Numbered from the stretch's first letter, positions 40,334-49,682 are shown. The stretch: DNA of 64,000 nucleotides from an uncultured Pelagibacteraceae bacterium (GCA_902578935.1 CACHEU010000001.1:310001-374000); one strand, 5' to 3'. Notes: generated by a model not told the origin, from the sequence alone. Numbers and translations are program-made.

Positions 40334-43284
40334 GATATCAATCTTTCATTTTTAGGATCAATAAAGTTAGGCTTAACCACTTCTACAGGAATTACGTTGA
40401 GGTCAGACGTTGAAACATAAAGTTGACTTCCAATTTTTCTATTACCGCCTTTTATCAAAGCCATTGCAACAGAATGATTAAGCGTTGGACTAAAATAACT
40501 TGAGGTAACATGCCCGAGCATTTTTACAGGTTTTTTAATAGGTGTGTTTAGATTTTTTTCTTCAATAACATGCTGACCTTCTTCAATACCATAAGCTTTG
40601 TTTAACGGAACAAGACCTACCAACTGTTTTCTGTCCGACCTAACAATATCACTTCTGGTTAAAGATCTTTTCCCAATAAAATCTTTTTTCTTTTTACCAA
40701 TCATCCAGTTTAGATTAAGATCAATCGGAGTAACAGTCCCATCCGTGTCTTGACCAACAATGATATAGCCTTTTTCAGCTCTCAACAAATGCATTGTCTC
40801 TGTTCCATAAGGAACTAGATCAAGGTCCTTACTATAATAAAAAATTCTTTCCCAAAGCGTTAAAGCATGTTTAGGAGAAACATAAATCTCATAACCTGGC
40901 TCTCCAGTAAAGCTTGCCCTAAGAATTCTGACTTTTGTATTCAAATAATCAAAATTATTAAAAGTCATAAAAGGAAAACTTTCATTGCTAAAATCAATAT
41001 TGTTAAACACTCTGCTCATGATAGTTCTTGCTTTTGGTCCACTAATGTTAAATGTTGAAAATTGTTCGGTAATAGAATTCATATAGACATTCATGTTTGG
41101 CCATTCTGTCTGAGCATATTCTTCCATATGTGCTAAAACGTTTGCGGCTCCACCTGTGGTAGTTGTAGTTAAAAAATGTTGGTCATTTATTTTACAAACA
41201 ATACCATCGTCTTTAACCATTCCATCTTCACCAAGCATAAGAGCATATCTTGCGGTCATAGGTTTCATTTTAGTAAAACTATTAGTGTAAATAAGATTTA
41301 CAAATGCTAGCGCATCTTTTCCTTTAATTTCTATTTTTCCAAGAGTACTTCCATCTAAAATACCAGCAGACTCTCTAACTTGTTTAGATTCTCTTTGAAC
41401 CGCTTGTTCCATACTTTCATTATTATGTTTTTTAAAATACCAAGGTCTCTTCCACTGCCCCACGTCTTCAAAGACCGCATTATGTTTTACATGCCAAGGA
41501 TGAACAGGTGTTTTTCTTTCAGGATCATAAAATTCATAAGTACTTCTTCCAGCAATGGCTGAGAAACTTAATGGTGCATACGGTGGCCTATAAATAGTTG
41601 TCCCAACCTCCGAAACACTTTTTTTTAGTATTTTTGAAACAATTCCAAGAGCATTGATGCTACTAATCTTTCCTTGATCGGTTCCCATGCTGTTTGTGGT
41701 GAAACGTTTTAAATGTTCAATACGATTGAAACCTTCAAGCACCGCTTGTTTAAGATCTTTTGTAGTAACGTCATTTTGAAGATCTATAAAAGATTTGGAC
41801 CACAAAGATTTTTTAGCATGATTTGTTTCCCACAATTCTTTAATTTGAAATTTTTTTGGTCCATTAATATTCAATTTTATCTCCAAATCATTTATTCCTT
41901 CAAAAAAATCTAATTTTTTATTAATTTCACCAATAAGTTTTTCGTAACTAAAATTTCCACTTACCGATCCCAAAGTAATTGTATTTTGAAAAGTTTTTTC
42001 AGGCTTGAATGCCAAAATAGTTTCATCCCATTTAAGAAGACCTTTAGATTGAGTAAACAAGTGTATATCTGGATTAAATCCTCCCGAGACACAAAGCATT
42101 GATGTTTTTATTTTTATAATTTCGTTCTTTTTTACTCTGATAGAAACTTTACTAATCTCATTTTTTCCTTCGCAGCCTTCAATTTCTGATTTAGCATACA
42201 AAGGGATGTTATACTTATTCAAAAGTTCTACGGTTTCTTTCTCAATCTTTTTTTGATCTCTAACATCGACATAAGCTTTAGGTTTATGACCAAGATCAAC
42301 AAGTGATTTAACAAGACTGAAAGTAGAAGAATTGTTTGTAAAAATTACAGGACTTTCCTCGGGTACCACACCATATTTTTGAATATACTTTTCAAATGAG
42401 GCAGCAAGCATTACTCCTGGTAGATCGTTATTTCTAAAAGAAATAAATCTTTCAATATGTCCGTTAGCTAAAATAGTTTGTTTTGTTCTAATTTTATGCA
42501 AAACAAGCTCAGGTTTTTCATTATCCTGAGGTTTACCTACCGATTTATCTTCAACAGCGATTAAATGATCACTAAAGTTATATGTAGTCATCAAAGTGTT
42601 CTTTAAAACTTTTATGTTTCTAGAATTTTGAATTAATCGTTCTGTTTTTTCTATCCAGTCACTTGGATTTTGATCATTAATTAATTCAATTTTTTTGGTA
42701 TTTTTTAAAATACCACCTAAAGAATCTTCTCTTTCGATTAGTAAAACATCATAATTTGTACCAGCTAATTTTTTTGCAGCCAAAAGACCGCTGAAGCCAC
42801 CACCGACAATAACGATATCTACGTTATGGTGAAGATGAATACTTTTAGATCTGAATTCTCTAGGGGGCTTACCTAATCCAGCTGTTCTTCTAATTAAAGG
42901 TTCATAGACGTTTTTCCAAAACCCTTTAGGCCCCATAAATGTCTTATAATAAAAACCTGCTGAAAAAATTGGTGACAAAATATTATTTATAGAACCCAAA
43001 TCCCTTTTCAAAGATGGCCAGCGATTTTGACTTTTGACAACCATTCCTTCGTAAATTTTTTTAACGGTAGCTCTTACATTTGGCTCATTATGTTCATTGA
43101 TGATTTGAACAAGAGCATTAGGCTCTTCAATTCCACAAGTATAAATTCCTCTGGGTCTATGATATTTGAAACTTCTTCCAACCAGTTTTACATTATTTCT
43201 TAGTAATGCGGCAGCAATAGTGTCACCTTCGTTACCACCGTAAGTTTTTCCATCAAATTTAAAATAAATTTTATGCTCACTCAT
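40330..43284 (-). CDS. soxA: Sarcosine oxidase alpha subunit
   Basis: This 984-residue subunit of the heterotetrameric enzyme has an N-terminal 2Fe-2S-ferredoxin-like domain (YGGNEGDTIAAALLRNNV, about 13-30), a pyridine nucleotide/FAD domain ([21 protein letters not shown], about 150-170) and a C-terminal GcvT-like folate domain (about 600-960). The complex oxidises sarcosine to glycine, with formaldehyde or methylene-tetrahydrofolate as the carbon product. It overlaps soxD and soxG by four bases each. Confidence 0.94.
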   Translation of the reverse strand: MSEHKIYFKFDGKTYGGNEGDTIAAALLRNNVKLVGRSFKYHRPRGIYTCGIEEPNALVQIINEHNEPNVRATVKKIYEGMVVKSQNRWPSLKRDLGSINNILSPIFSAGFYYKTFMGPKGFWKNVYEPLIRRTAGLGKPPREFRSKSIHLHHNVDIVIVGGGFSGLLAAKKLAGTNYDVLLIEREDSLGGILKNTKKIELINDQNPSDWIEKTERLIQNSRNIKVLKNTLMTTYNFSDHLIAVEDKSVGKPQDNEKPELVLHKIRTKQTILANGHIERFISFRNNDLPGVMLAASFEKYIQKYGVVPEESPVIFTNNSSTFSLVKSLVDLGHKPKAYVDVRDQKKIEKETVELLNKYNIPLYAKSEIEGCEGKNEISKVSIRVKKNEIIKIKTSMLCVSGGFNPDIHLFTQSKGLLKWDETILAFKPEKTFQNTITLGSVSGNFSYEKLIGEINKKLDFFEGINDLEIKLNINGPKKFQIKELWETNHAKKSLWSKSFIDLQNDVTTKDLKQAVLEGFNRIEHLKRFTTNSMGTDQGKISSINALGIVSKILKKSVSEVGTTIYRPPYAPLSFSAIAGRSTYEFYDPERKTPVHPWHVKHNAVFEDVGQWKRPWYFKKHNNESMEQAVQRESKQVRESAGILDGSTLGKIEIKGKDALAFVNLIYTNSFTKMKPMTARYALMLGEDGMVKDDGIVCKINDQHFLTTTTTGGAANVLAHMEEYAQTEWPNMNVYMNSITEQFSTFNISGPKARTIMSRVFNNIDFSNESFPFMTFNNFDYLNTKVRILRASFTGEPGYEIYVSPKHALTLWERIFYYSKDLDLVPYGTETMHLLRAEKGYIIVGQDTDGTVTPIDLNLNWMIGKKKKDFIGKRSLTRSDIVRSDRKQLVGLVPLNKAYGIEEGQHVIEEKNLNTPIKKPVKMLGHVTSSYFSPTLNHSVAMALIKGGNRKIGSQLYVSTSDLNVIPVEVVKPNFIDPKNERLIS

Positions 43285-43634
43285 GGTTTTTTCACTGTAA
43301 AATTTCCAGATCCTACATCAGGTTCTCCTGATGGTGACCTAAGTGTATTTTTGAATCTTTTTATTAGGGGAGGTGTTTCTCCTATTTTATAGATTTTTAA
43401 TATTTCATCGGTAGAAGTATCCCTGATAGCGTTAAACCATTTTTTACAACCGTGTGTGTGGACCCAGCGTTCATAATAAATTCCTTTAGGATTAGCTCGC
43501 ACAAAAACATACTCTGACCATTCTCTGTCATTTACTTGATCAGGATCTTTTGGTCTTGCTACGTGAGCTTCTCCACCATTTGTAAATTCTGATTGATCTC
43601 TTTCACCACAGTATGGACAATTTATTAAAAGCAT
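43281..43634 (-). CDS. soxD: Sarcosine oxidase delta subunit
   Basis: The 117-residue subunit binds zinc through cysteines, seen here as LINCPYCGERDQSEF near the start with HTHGCKKWFNAIRDT later. It is typical in the ERDQSEFTNGGEAH and YVFVRANPKG stretches. It begins one base after the soxB stop codon. Confidence 0.92.
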   Translation of the reverse strand: MLLINCPYCGERDQSEFTNGGEAHVARPKDPDQVNDREWSEYVFVRANPKGIYYERWVHTHGCKKWFNAIRDTSTDEILKIYKIGETPPLIKRFKNTLRSPSGEPDVGSGNFTVKKP

Positions 43635-43635
43635 T

Positions 43636-44892
43636 TTAATGAGCTACAGCAGCTGCTCCGTGTTCGTCTACTAATCTACCACTAACAAAACGTTCTAAAT
43701 TGAAAGGAGCATTAATAGAGTGAGGTTTATCTTTTGCAATAGTGTGTGCAAATAAATTTGCGCTTCCCGGGGTTGCTTTAAATCCTCCCGTTCCCCATCC
43801 ACAATTAAAATACAAACCTTCTATTTCACATTTACTTATGATTGGGCTTGCATCGGGGCAAATATCTACAATACCTCCCCACTGACGAAGCATTTTCATT
43901 TTTCCAAAGATTGGATAGAGTTCTATTATAGCTCTCAAAGTATCTTCAATGGTATTATATCCTCCTCTTTGGGTAAAAGAATTATAACCATCTGTTCCTG
44001 CACCTATTACAAGTTCACCTTTGTCAGATTGACTTACATAAGCATGAACTGCGTTAGACATTACAACAGTATTAATTACAGGTTTAATTGGTTCTGACAC
44101 TAAAGCTTGAAGAGGTTTACTTTGTAGAGGTAATTTTATTCCAGCTGTTTCAGCCAAAACAGTTGTGTGACCTGAAGCAACAACACCAACTCTTTTAGCT
44201 CTTATAATTCCTTTTGTAGTTTCAATTCCATAAACTTTACCATTTTTAGTTCTGATTTTTTTCACTTCACAGTTTTGAATAATGTCTACTCCCAATTCAT
44301 CAGCTCGCATCGCATAACCCCATGCCACAGCATCATGTCGAGCTGTTCCAGCCCTAGGTTGATATGATGCTCCAAGTACTGGATATCTACAGTTCTCAGT
44401 ATTCATGATCGGTACAAGTTTTTTTATTTGTTTTGTATCAGCCCAGTAAGAGTCAATTCCATTCAGCTTGTTTGCACTTACTCTTCTTTTAATTTCTTTT
44501 ATATCATGTTCATTATGAGCGAGATTCAATACACCTCTCTGACTGAACATAACGTTATAATTTAATTCAGTAGATAAATTTTCCCAAAGTTTTAAAGAGT
44601 GTTCATAAAGATGAGCACTTTCATCCCAAAGATAGTTTGATCTTATAATTGTGGTATTACGACCAGTATTTCCACCTCCAAGCCAACCTTTTTCTACAAC
44701 GGCTATATTTTTTAAGCCATGTTCTTTAGCAAGGTAGTAAGCAGTACCAAGACCATGCCCACCACCACCAACAATTACAATGTCATAAAATTTTCTCGGT
44801 TCAGGATTACGCCACATCTTTTTCCAATTTTCGTTATTAGAAAAAGCATTTTTTACAATATTAAAAATGGAGTATTTTTTTTTCACAGACAA
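43636..44892 (-). CDS. soxB: Sarcosine oxidase beta subunit
   Basis: The 418-residue subunit carries covalent FMN and FAD and the sarcosine site. It has [19 protein letters not shown] (about 37-55), [19 protein letters not shown] and the C-terminal [15 protein letters not shown]. It heads the sox genes proper. A DUF4864 gene lies 35 bases upstream in the same direction, so the transcript may begin there. Confidence 0.95.
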   Translation of the reverse strand: MSVKKKYSIFNIVKNAFSNNENWKKMWRNPEPRKFYDIVIVGGGGHGLGTAYYLAKEHGLKNIAVVEKGWLGGGNTGRNTTIIRSNYLWDESAHLYEHSLKLWENLSTELNYNVMFSQRGVLNLAHNEHDIKEIKRRVSANKLNGIDSYWADTKQIKKLVPIMNTENCRYPVLGASYQPRAGTARHDAVAWGYAMRADELGVDIIQNCEVKKIRTKNGKVYGIETTKGIIRAKRVGVVASGHTTVLAETAGIKLPLQSKPLQALVSEPIKPVINTVVMSNAVHAYVSQSDKGELVIGAGTDGYNSFTQRGGYNTIEDTLRAIIELYPIFGKMKMLRQWGGIVDICPDASPIISKCEIEGLYFNCGWGTGGFKATPGSANLFAHTIAKDKPHSINAPFNLERFVSGRLVDEHGAAAVAH

Positions 44893-44927
44893 AAATTAGC
44901 AAAAAAAACTGATTTCATCTACTAAAT

Positions 44928-45392
44928 TTAAGTTGATGACCCTAAAGGAATTGGCTGAGAAACCACAGTAGTAAGCCAACAATTTTTTAAAGGCCCTTTA
45001 TCCAAAAATTTTTCTACCTGCCATCTGAATTTAAAGTATTTCTTATTTGTGTCTAAAACAGTTACTTCATACACAGCTTTCTTGTCATCGCTATAAATTT
45101 CCATAACTTCGTGACTGATATGATTTAGAAGCATATTGTAAGAGTCTCCTTTTATCATTTCCTTAAACCTACTAAGTGGACCAGTAAATCTTTGGTTACT
45201 AGGGTGAGCAAATTCCCATGTTTGCTCAATACCTTTGTCTCTATAAGGAGCGTCATTTTTCATTAATCCTTGTAACTGTATTTTAATTACCTGATCAGGT
45301 TTAATATTAATATTGGGTTTCACCATTTCTGACGAAACAGAACTGAAACTTAATAAAAAGAATATAATAGAAAGTTTAAGTATTTTAGACAT
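44928..45392 (-). CDS. DUF4864 secreted protein
   Basis: The 154-residue protein has a signal peptide (about 1-21) and a mature part matching DUF4864 features: QLQGLMKNDAPYRDKGIEQTWEFAHPSN and TVLDTNKKYFKFRWQVEKF, ending WLTTVVS. The fold resembles NTF2-like ligand-binding proteins in layout, but the function is unknown. It lies between a 33-base palindrome and soxBDAG. Confidence 0.65.
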   Translation of the reverse strand: MSKILKLSIIFFLLSFSSVSSEMVKPNINIKPDQVIKIQLQGLMKNDAPYRDKGIEQTWEFAHPSNQRFTGPLSRFKEMIKGDSYNMLLNHISHEVMEIYSDDKKAVYEVTVLDTNKKYFKFRWQVEKFLDKGPLKNCWLTTVVSQPIPLGSST

Positions 45393-45414
45393 TAAAGATT
45401 TTTAATTTAAACTA

Positions 45415-45447
45415 TTGATACGTCAAGTAGACTACTTGACGTATCAA
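45415..45447. repeat. Perfect 33-bp palindrome between metY and the sox region
   Basis: Two arms TTGATACGTCAAGTAG and its exact complement meet at a single central A, 12 bases past the metY stop and 22 bases upstream of the DUF4864 ATG. As RNA it is a very stable hairpin with little T-run after it on either strand, so as a terminator it is atypical. It could be an operator or an mRNA 3'-end stabiliser. Confidence 0.75.
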
Positions 45448-45459
45448 AAAAGAATTAAT

Positions 45460-46755
45460 TTACGCAGCTAAAGCTTGCTTGATATCTGCAATGATATCAT
45501 CTGGATGTTCTATTCCGATAGAAAGCCTCACATAACCTGGTGTTACTCCAGCTTCAGCTAGCTGTTGATCATTTAACTGACTGTGTGTTGTAGTGGCAGG
45601 ATGTATTGCCAAACTTCTTGCATCACCAATGTTAGCAACATGGTAAAGCATCTTGAGGTTATCGATAAATTTCGCACCGGCTTCTCTTGAACCCAAATCC
45701 ATTCCAACTAAAGAACCATAACCACCTTTCATATATCTTTTTGCTCTTTCTCTGATTTCGCCTTGATGGTTTGTTGGATAGATTACGTTCTTAACTTTTT
45801 TCTCAGTCTCTAAGAATTTTACAACTTTCTCCGCATTAGCACAGTGTTGTTTCATTCTAAGGGCGACAGTTTCCAAACCCTGAATAATTTGGAAAGCATT
45901 GAATGGAGATAAAGGAGCACCTAAATCTCTAAGCAACACTACCCGAGCTCTTATTGCAAAAGCAACATTGGCTCCGGTTAATTTAGGAACATCTCTTCCC
46001 CAAATTGCACCGTTATAACTTGGGTCTGGTTGATTCATAAGAGGTTGTCTCTTTGGATCTTTTACCCAATCAAAGTTTCCTCCATCAACAATAATTCCTC
46101 CTATCGAAGTTCCGTGACCACCAATATATTTTGTTAATGAGTGCATTACGACTGCAGCACCATGCTCTATAGGTTTGCAAATTACTGGCGCAGCTGTGTT
46201 GTCAATAATTAATGGGATGCCATGCTTTCTTCCAATATCTGCAACTTCTTTAATTGGAAATACACGGAGATATGGATTTGGACAAGACTCTCCATAATAA
46301 GCTCTTGTTTTTTCGTCCGTTAACTTTTCGAAATTTTTTGGATCTTTAGGATCAGCAAATCTCACTTCAATACCTTGCATACTCAAAGTATTTTTGAATA
46401 AGTTTACAGTTCCACCGTATAGATCCGTTGATGAAACTACGTTATCACCTGCTTGACAAAGGTTTTGTAGACAAAAAGCAGATGCAGCTTGTCCCGAACC
46501 AACTGCAACGGCAGCTAATCCACCTTCTAAAGCAGCAACTCTTTTTTCAAGAACATCACAAGTTGGATTCATGATCCTTGTATAAATATTTCCAAATTCT
46601 TTTAGTCCAAACAAATTTGCAGCTGTTTCAGCATTTTTAAATTGATAAGAAGTAGTTTGATAAATTGGAACTGCTACCGCAGTTGTTGCAGGATCACTTC
46701 TATATTCTCCGCCATGTAAACCTATTGTTTCTGGATGTTTTATTTTGTTTGCCAT
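45460..46755 (-). CDS. metY: O-acetylhomoserine (thiol)-lyase / sulfhydrylase
   Basis: The PLP enzyme makes homocysteine (or methionine with methanethiol) from O-acetylhomoserine. The PLP lysine lies in VMHSLTKYIGGHGTSIGG, and ATTAVAVPIYQTTSYQF and the C-terminal GVTPGYVRLSIGIEHPDDI are typical. Full length at 431 residues. It lies 21 bases after bhmT with a strong ribosome site (AAAGGGGGA), so it should be governed by the SAM-II switch upstream of bhmT. Confidence 0.95.
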   Translation of the reverse strand: MANKIKHPETIGLHGGEYRSDPATTAVAVPIYQTTSYQFKNAETAANLFGLKEFGNIYTRIMNPTCDVLEKRVAALEGGLAAVAVGSGQAASAFCLQNLCQAGDNVVSSTDLYGGTVNLFKNTLSMQGIEVRFADPKDPKNFEKLTDEKTRAYYGESCPNPYLRVFPIKEVADIGRKHGIPLIIDNTAAPVICKPIEHGAAVVMHSLTKYIGGHGTSIGGIIVDGGNFDWVKDPKRQPLMNQPDPSYNGAIWGRDVPKLTGANVAFAIRARVVLLRDLGAPLSPFNAFQIIQGLETVALRMKQHCANAEKVVKFLETEKKVKNVIYPTNHQGEIRERAKRYMKGGYGSLVGMDLGSREAGAKFIDNLKMLYHVANIGDARSLAIHPATTTHSQLNDQQLAEAGVTPGYVRLSIGIEHPDDIIADIKQALAA

Positions 46756-46776
46756 TATTCCCCCTTTTATTATTTA

Positions 46777-47829
46777 TTATGCTTTGTTTCCGTAATTTTT
46801 CATATGTTTAGGTATACCTTTACCATACATAAAATGATTTTCCATCTTTTCTCTATATTTACTTGCCGGTACCGTTAAACCTACTGCGTGTGCAACTTCT
46901 CTTACTAGCATCGGATTTCCTAAACAACATACACCAAGATAATTAACTCCCATCTTATACGCATCTTTAGCAAACTTTCCAATTTCGTATCGGTTACACA
47001 GTAAAGGTTCCAAGGCCGTTGGAAAAGTTCTTCCATGTGGTGCAGGACATGCGCAATCTTTTCTATCTGGTAAATTAAACCATGTAGTATGTTTTTTGTT
47101 TGTTCTTACAGGTATTGGAAGAGCTCCAACATGACACTTAACCTGTTTTTTAATTTTTTTAAGGTATGGCAACATTGTTGGAGGACCTCTAAAACAATTC
47201 ATTCCCACAACATCTGCGCCTCTTTGTTCTAATTCTTTACAGGTTTCTACTATTCCGTAACCATCACGCATTTTATCTTCTGCCATTGGAGCAATTGTAA
47301 CCACGGTTGGCAACTTCGTTTTTTTCATAACCTCCAAAGCTTTAAATGCTTCTTCTGCGTAATAATAAGTTTCTCCAATTAGCATATCCGCACCTTCATC
47401 AACTGCCCAACCAATCATTTCATTAAACATTTTTTCAACTTGTAAATGGGTTTTTTTATCTTTGTCATTCCAAATGTTGGAATTAGATATATTTCCAGCC
47501 ATTAAGTTGGGTTTTGGTCCTGTTGATTTTAAATCTGCAACTTTTCGTGCAATTTTTAAGGCAGCTCTATTTAAAGGTTCTATTAGCTCTTCTTTACCAA
47601 TTACCTTCATTTTTTCTCTATGGCCGTTATAAGTAAATGCTTCAACAATATCAGAACCAGCGTGTTGAAAATCTTTATGTAAAGTTTCTAGCGCTTCAGG
47701 GTGTTCAAGAGATACCATTGGAACAAATTCCCCAGAGGACATATATCCCCGTCTCTCAATTTCAAAAAGAAATCCCTCAGCACAAATGACAGGGCCTTTG
47801 TTTAGTCTTTCTATCAAATTTTTACTCAT
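46777..47829 (-). CDS. bhmT: Betaine-homocysteine methyltransferase-like protein
   Basis: It transfers a methyl group from glycine betaine to homocysteine, giving methionine and dimethylglycine. The three zinc cysteines of the family appear in GMNCFRGPP and GVCCLGNPMLVRE. I place the start at the ATG at 47829 (350 aa), nine bases after GGAG; a TTG at 47844 and an ATG at 47835 are upstream alternatives but sit too close to the ribosome site. Its product dimethylglycine is the likely substrate of the 32548-34980 dehydrogenase. Confidence 0.9.
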   Translation of the reverse strand: MSKNLIERLNKGPVICAEGFLFEIERRGYMSSGEFVPMVSLEHPEALETLHKDFQHAGSDIVEAFTYNGHREKMKVIGKEELIEPLNRAALKIARKVADLKSTGPKPNLMAGNISNSNIWNDKDKKTHLQVEKMFNEMIGWAVDEGADMLIGETYYYAEEAFKALEVMKKTKLPTVVTIAPMAEDKMRDGYGIVETCKELEQRGADVVGMNCFRGPPTMLPYLKKIKKQVKCHVGALPIPVRTNKKHTTWFNLPDRKDCACPAPHGRTFPTALEPLLCNRYEIGKFAKDAYKMGVNYLGVCCLGNPMLVREVAHAVGLTVPASKYREKMENHFMYGKGIPKHMKNYGNKA

Positions 47830-47842
47830 CTTCATCAACTCC

Positions 47843-47871
47843 AAAAAAAAACCACCGACTAAAGCGGTGGT
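47843..47871 (-). terminator. Riboswitch-controlled terminator in the bhmT leader
   Basis: ACCACCG and CGGTGGT form a seven-base-pair stem over a seven-base loop, followed by a run of eight to nine Ts. Its 5' arm and loop contain CGCTTTAG, fully complementary to CTAAAGCG at the 3' edge of the SAM-II aptamer, so the aptamer strand can act as antiterminator. Confidence 0.85.
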
Positions 47872-47885
47872 CTGACGAAGATATT

Positions 47886-47940
47886 ACGCTTTAGCGGGTT
47901 TTATAAAGCGCTCGCAATTTGTTTTAAATCAGCGCTATGA
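47886..47940 (-). promoter_or_regulatory. SAM-II riboswitch
   Basis: On the minus strand the leader carries AGCGCTGATTTA, then TTGCGAGCGCTTTATAAA, then CCCGCTAAAGCG, which fits the SAM-II consensus: stem P1 from AGCGCT with AGCGCT, and a 3' strand folding back as a pseudoknot. It begins where transcription should start and precedes a terminator and then bhmT. SAM binding should turn bhmT-metY off. Confidence 0.88.
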
Positions 47941-47945
47941 GTGAA

Positions 47946-47975
47946 AGTATATTAGATTTAGAAGTTAAAAGTCAA
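47946..47975 (-). promoter_or_regulatory. Predicted bhmT promoter
   Basis: Reading leftward, TTGACT (47975-47970), an 18-base spacer and TATACT (47951-47946). The start point would fall near 47940, the first base of the SAM-II aptamer. One of the best promoter matches in the window. Confidence 0.65.
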
Positions 47976-48031
47976 GAGTAATTTTGCTTCATTTTTTAGT
48001 TATATAAAATATTGTACAATTAAAAACTATA

Positions 48032-48403
48032 ATGAACAGCAAGTTGAATAAAGATTTAACACCAGAGCAACACCACATACTTCGTGAAGAAGGTACAGAA
48101 CCGCCTGGCTCAAGTCCTTTAAACCAAGAGAAAAGAGAAGGGGATTATCATTGTGTGGGTTGTGATACCAAACTGTTTAGTTCTTCTGCAAAATATGAAA
48201 GCGGATCTGGATGGCCATCTTTCTTTTCATCTTTGCCTGGTGTTTTCGAAACAAAAACCGACATGCACACTGGATACGCAAGAACAGAGTATCACTGTAA
48301 AAAATGTGGAGGTCACCATGGACATATATTTGATGATGGGCCTAAACCAACGGGAAAAAGATTTTGCAACAACGGTCTTTGTTTAATTTTTAAACCAAAA
48401 TAA
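48032..48403 (+). CDS. msrB: Peptide-methionine (R)-S-oxide reductase
   Basis: MsrB repairs methionine R-sulfoxide in proteins. The 123-residue protein has the two zinc CxxC pairs (CVGC and CKKC), SGSGWPSF, and the catalytic cysteine in KRFCNNG near the C-terminus. The stretch after it, GLCLIF, departs from the usual NSASL but adds another cysteine that could act in recycling. It overlaps ccdA by one base and diverges from bhmT. Confidence 0.93.
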   Translation: MNSKLNKDLTPEQHHILREEGTEPPGSSPLNQEKREGDYHCVGCDTKLFSSSAKYESGSGWPSFFSSLPGVFETKTDMHTGYARTEYHCKKCGGHHGHIFDDGPKPTGKRFCNNGLCLIFKPK

Positions 48404-49116
48404 TGATTATAAATTTAACAATTGCTTTTGGAGCTGGCCTAATTAGTTTTCTTTCACCTTGTGTTCTACCTTTAATACCAGGTTATATATCTTATATTTC
48501 CGGTGAAAGTCTTGGAGATATAGTTGAAAAACAAAAAAAAGTTGTTTTGAAAACTATTTTATTTACTGTCGGATTTTCTCTAGTTTTTATTAGTTTTGGC
48601 GCTACCGCTTCTTTTATTGGGAATTTATTATTAGAAAATTCTAATAGTTTAAGAATAATTGCAGGAATAATTATAATAATTTTTTCTTTACAGCTTATGG
48701 AGGTTTTAAATCTTAATTTCTTAAACAAAGAGAAAAGATTGCAAACCAAAAATTATTCAAACAACTTATTTTTTCCTGTTATTGTGGGTGCAGCTTTTGG
48801 TTTTGGTTGGACACCATGCATTGGACCAGTGCTTGGATCGATCTTAACACTTGCTGCAGTTGAAAGTAGCATAGGAAAAGGAATTATATTGTTAAGTTTT
48901 TACTCATTGGGTTTAGCAATACCATTTATATTATCTGGTTATGGTATTTCAAAATTCTTAGCATTTTCTAAAAATTTTAGAAAAAATATTCGCCTTGTTT
49001 CTATTTCAGGAGGAGTAATTTTACTTATTACTGGAATATTAATTCTTACAAATAAGCTACAAGCTTTAGGTTATTTTATATTGGAAGCTATACCAATACT
49101 TGGAAATTTAGGCTAA
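48403..49116 (+). CDS. ccdA: CcdA-type thiol transporter (DsbD-like)
   Basis: The 237-residue protein has six membrane segments and the two conserved cysteine-proline motifs, LSPCVLPLIPGYISYISG (about 15-32) and WTPCIGPVLG (about 136-145). CcdA passes reducing power across the membrane for cytochrome c maturation or periplasmic thiol reduction. Coupling with msrB suggests a thiol-repair pair. Its end overlaps the convergent glutaredoxin gene by nine bases. Confidence 0.9.
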   Translation: MIINLTIAFGAGLISFLSPCVLPLIPGYISYISGESLGDIVEKQKKVVLKTILFTVGFSLVFISFGATASFIGNLLLENSNSLRIIAGIIIIIFSLQLMEVLNLNFLNKEKRLQTKNYSNNLFFPVIVGAAFGFGWTPCIGPVLGSILTLAAVESSIGKGIILLSFYSLGLAIPFILSGYGISKFLAFSKNFRKNIRLVSISGGVILLITGILILTNKLQALGYFILEAIPILGNLG

Positions 49117-49362
49117 TAATTTATCCAACTCACCGCTTTTGTTAGCAGCTTGTAATTCAGCGTTACCACCAACATGATGATCGCCTATAAATATTTGAGG
49201 AACAGATGTTGCTCCACCGCTTTTTTTTAACATTTCTTCTCTTTTTGCATCATCTTTCCAAACATTAATTTCTTCGTAAGGTATTTTTTTTGAATCAAGT
49301 AATGCTTTTGCATACACGCAATACGGGCAGGGATTACCAGTGTACATGACTACTTTTTTCAT
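49108..49362 (-). CDS. grxC: Glutaredoxin 3
   Basis: The 84-residue protein carries the active-site motif CPYC (about 13-16) and the glutathione-binding TSVPQIFIGDHHVGG (about 53-67). Standard small dithiol glutaredoxin. It follows the DUF2805 gene by two bases in the same direction. Confidence 0.94.
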   Translation of the reverse strand: MKKVVMYTGNPCPYCVYAKALLDSKKIPYEEINVWKDDAKREEMLKKSGGATSVPQIFIGDHHVGGNAELQAANKSGELDKLLA

Positions 49363-49364
49363 AA

Positions 49365-49661
49365 TTAATATATATCACTTATTTTAATTTTTTCTCTCAT
49401 TTTTTTTCTTGAGAGTTTAAACTTTTTTCTATGTTTTATACTGGTGTTGTGAACTCTTTCTCTCCAAAGTCTGAATGAACCAGGTTTTAGATTTCTTCTC
49501 ATCATTTTAATTACTTGAGATTCATTTTTACCAGTTTTTTTTTCTATCTCTTCAAAAGTTATCCTATCTGCCCAAGCAGCCCAAATTATCCAATCATTAT
49601 TATATTTTTTTGGTTCGGGATTTTTTACTCTAGTTTCAGGAATAAGACTTCTTTTCTTCAT
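49365..49661 (-). CDS. DUF2805 (TIGR03643) family protein
   Basis: Starting at the ATG at 49661 (98 aa), the protein begins MKKRSLIPETRVKNPEPKKY and contains WIIWAAWADRITFEEIEKKTG and MMRRNLKPGSFRLWRERV, typical of this small helix-turn-helix-like family. A frame start at 49715 would invade the divergent LysE gene and lacks family support. Function unknown. Confidence 0.8.
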   Translation of the reverse strand: MKKRSLIPETRVKNPEPKKYNNDWIIWAAWADRITFEEIEKKTGKNESQVIKMMRRNLKPGSFRLWRERVHNTSIKHRKKFKLSRKKMREKIKISDIY

Positions 49662-49682
49662 TAAAAAATATATAGTCTTAAT

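Noticed and set aside
46756-46776. A separate riboswitch in front of metY
   Set aside because: Only 21 bases lie between bhmT and metY, enough for a ribosome site but not for an aptamer.
48153-48386. 77-residue plus-strand frame inside msrB
   Set aside because: It is a shifted frame of msrB, which has its zinc and catalytic cysteines in the longer frame.
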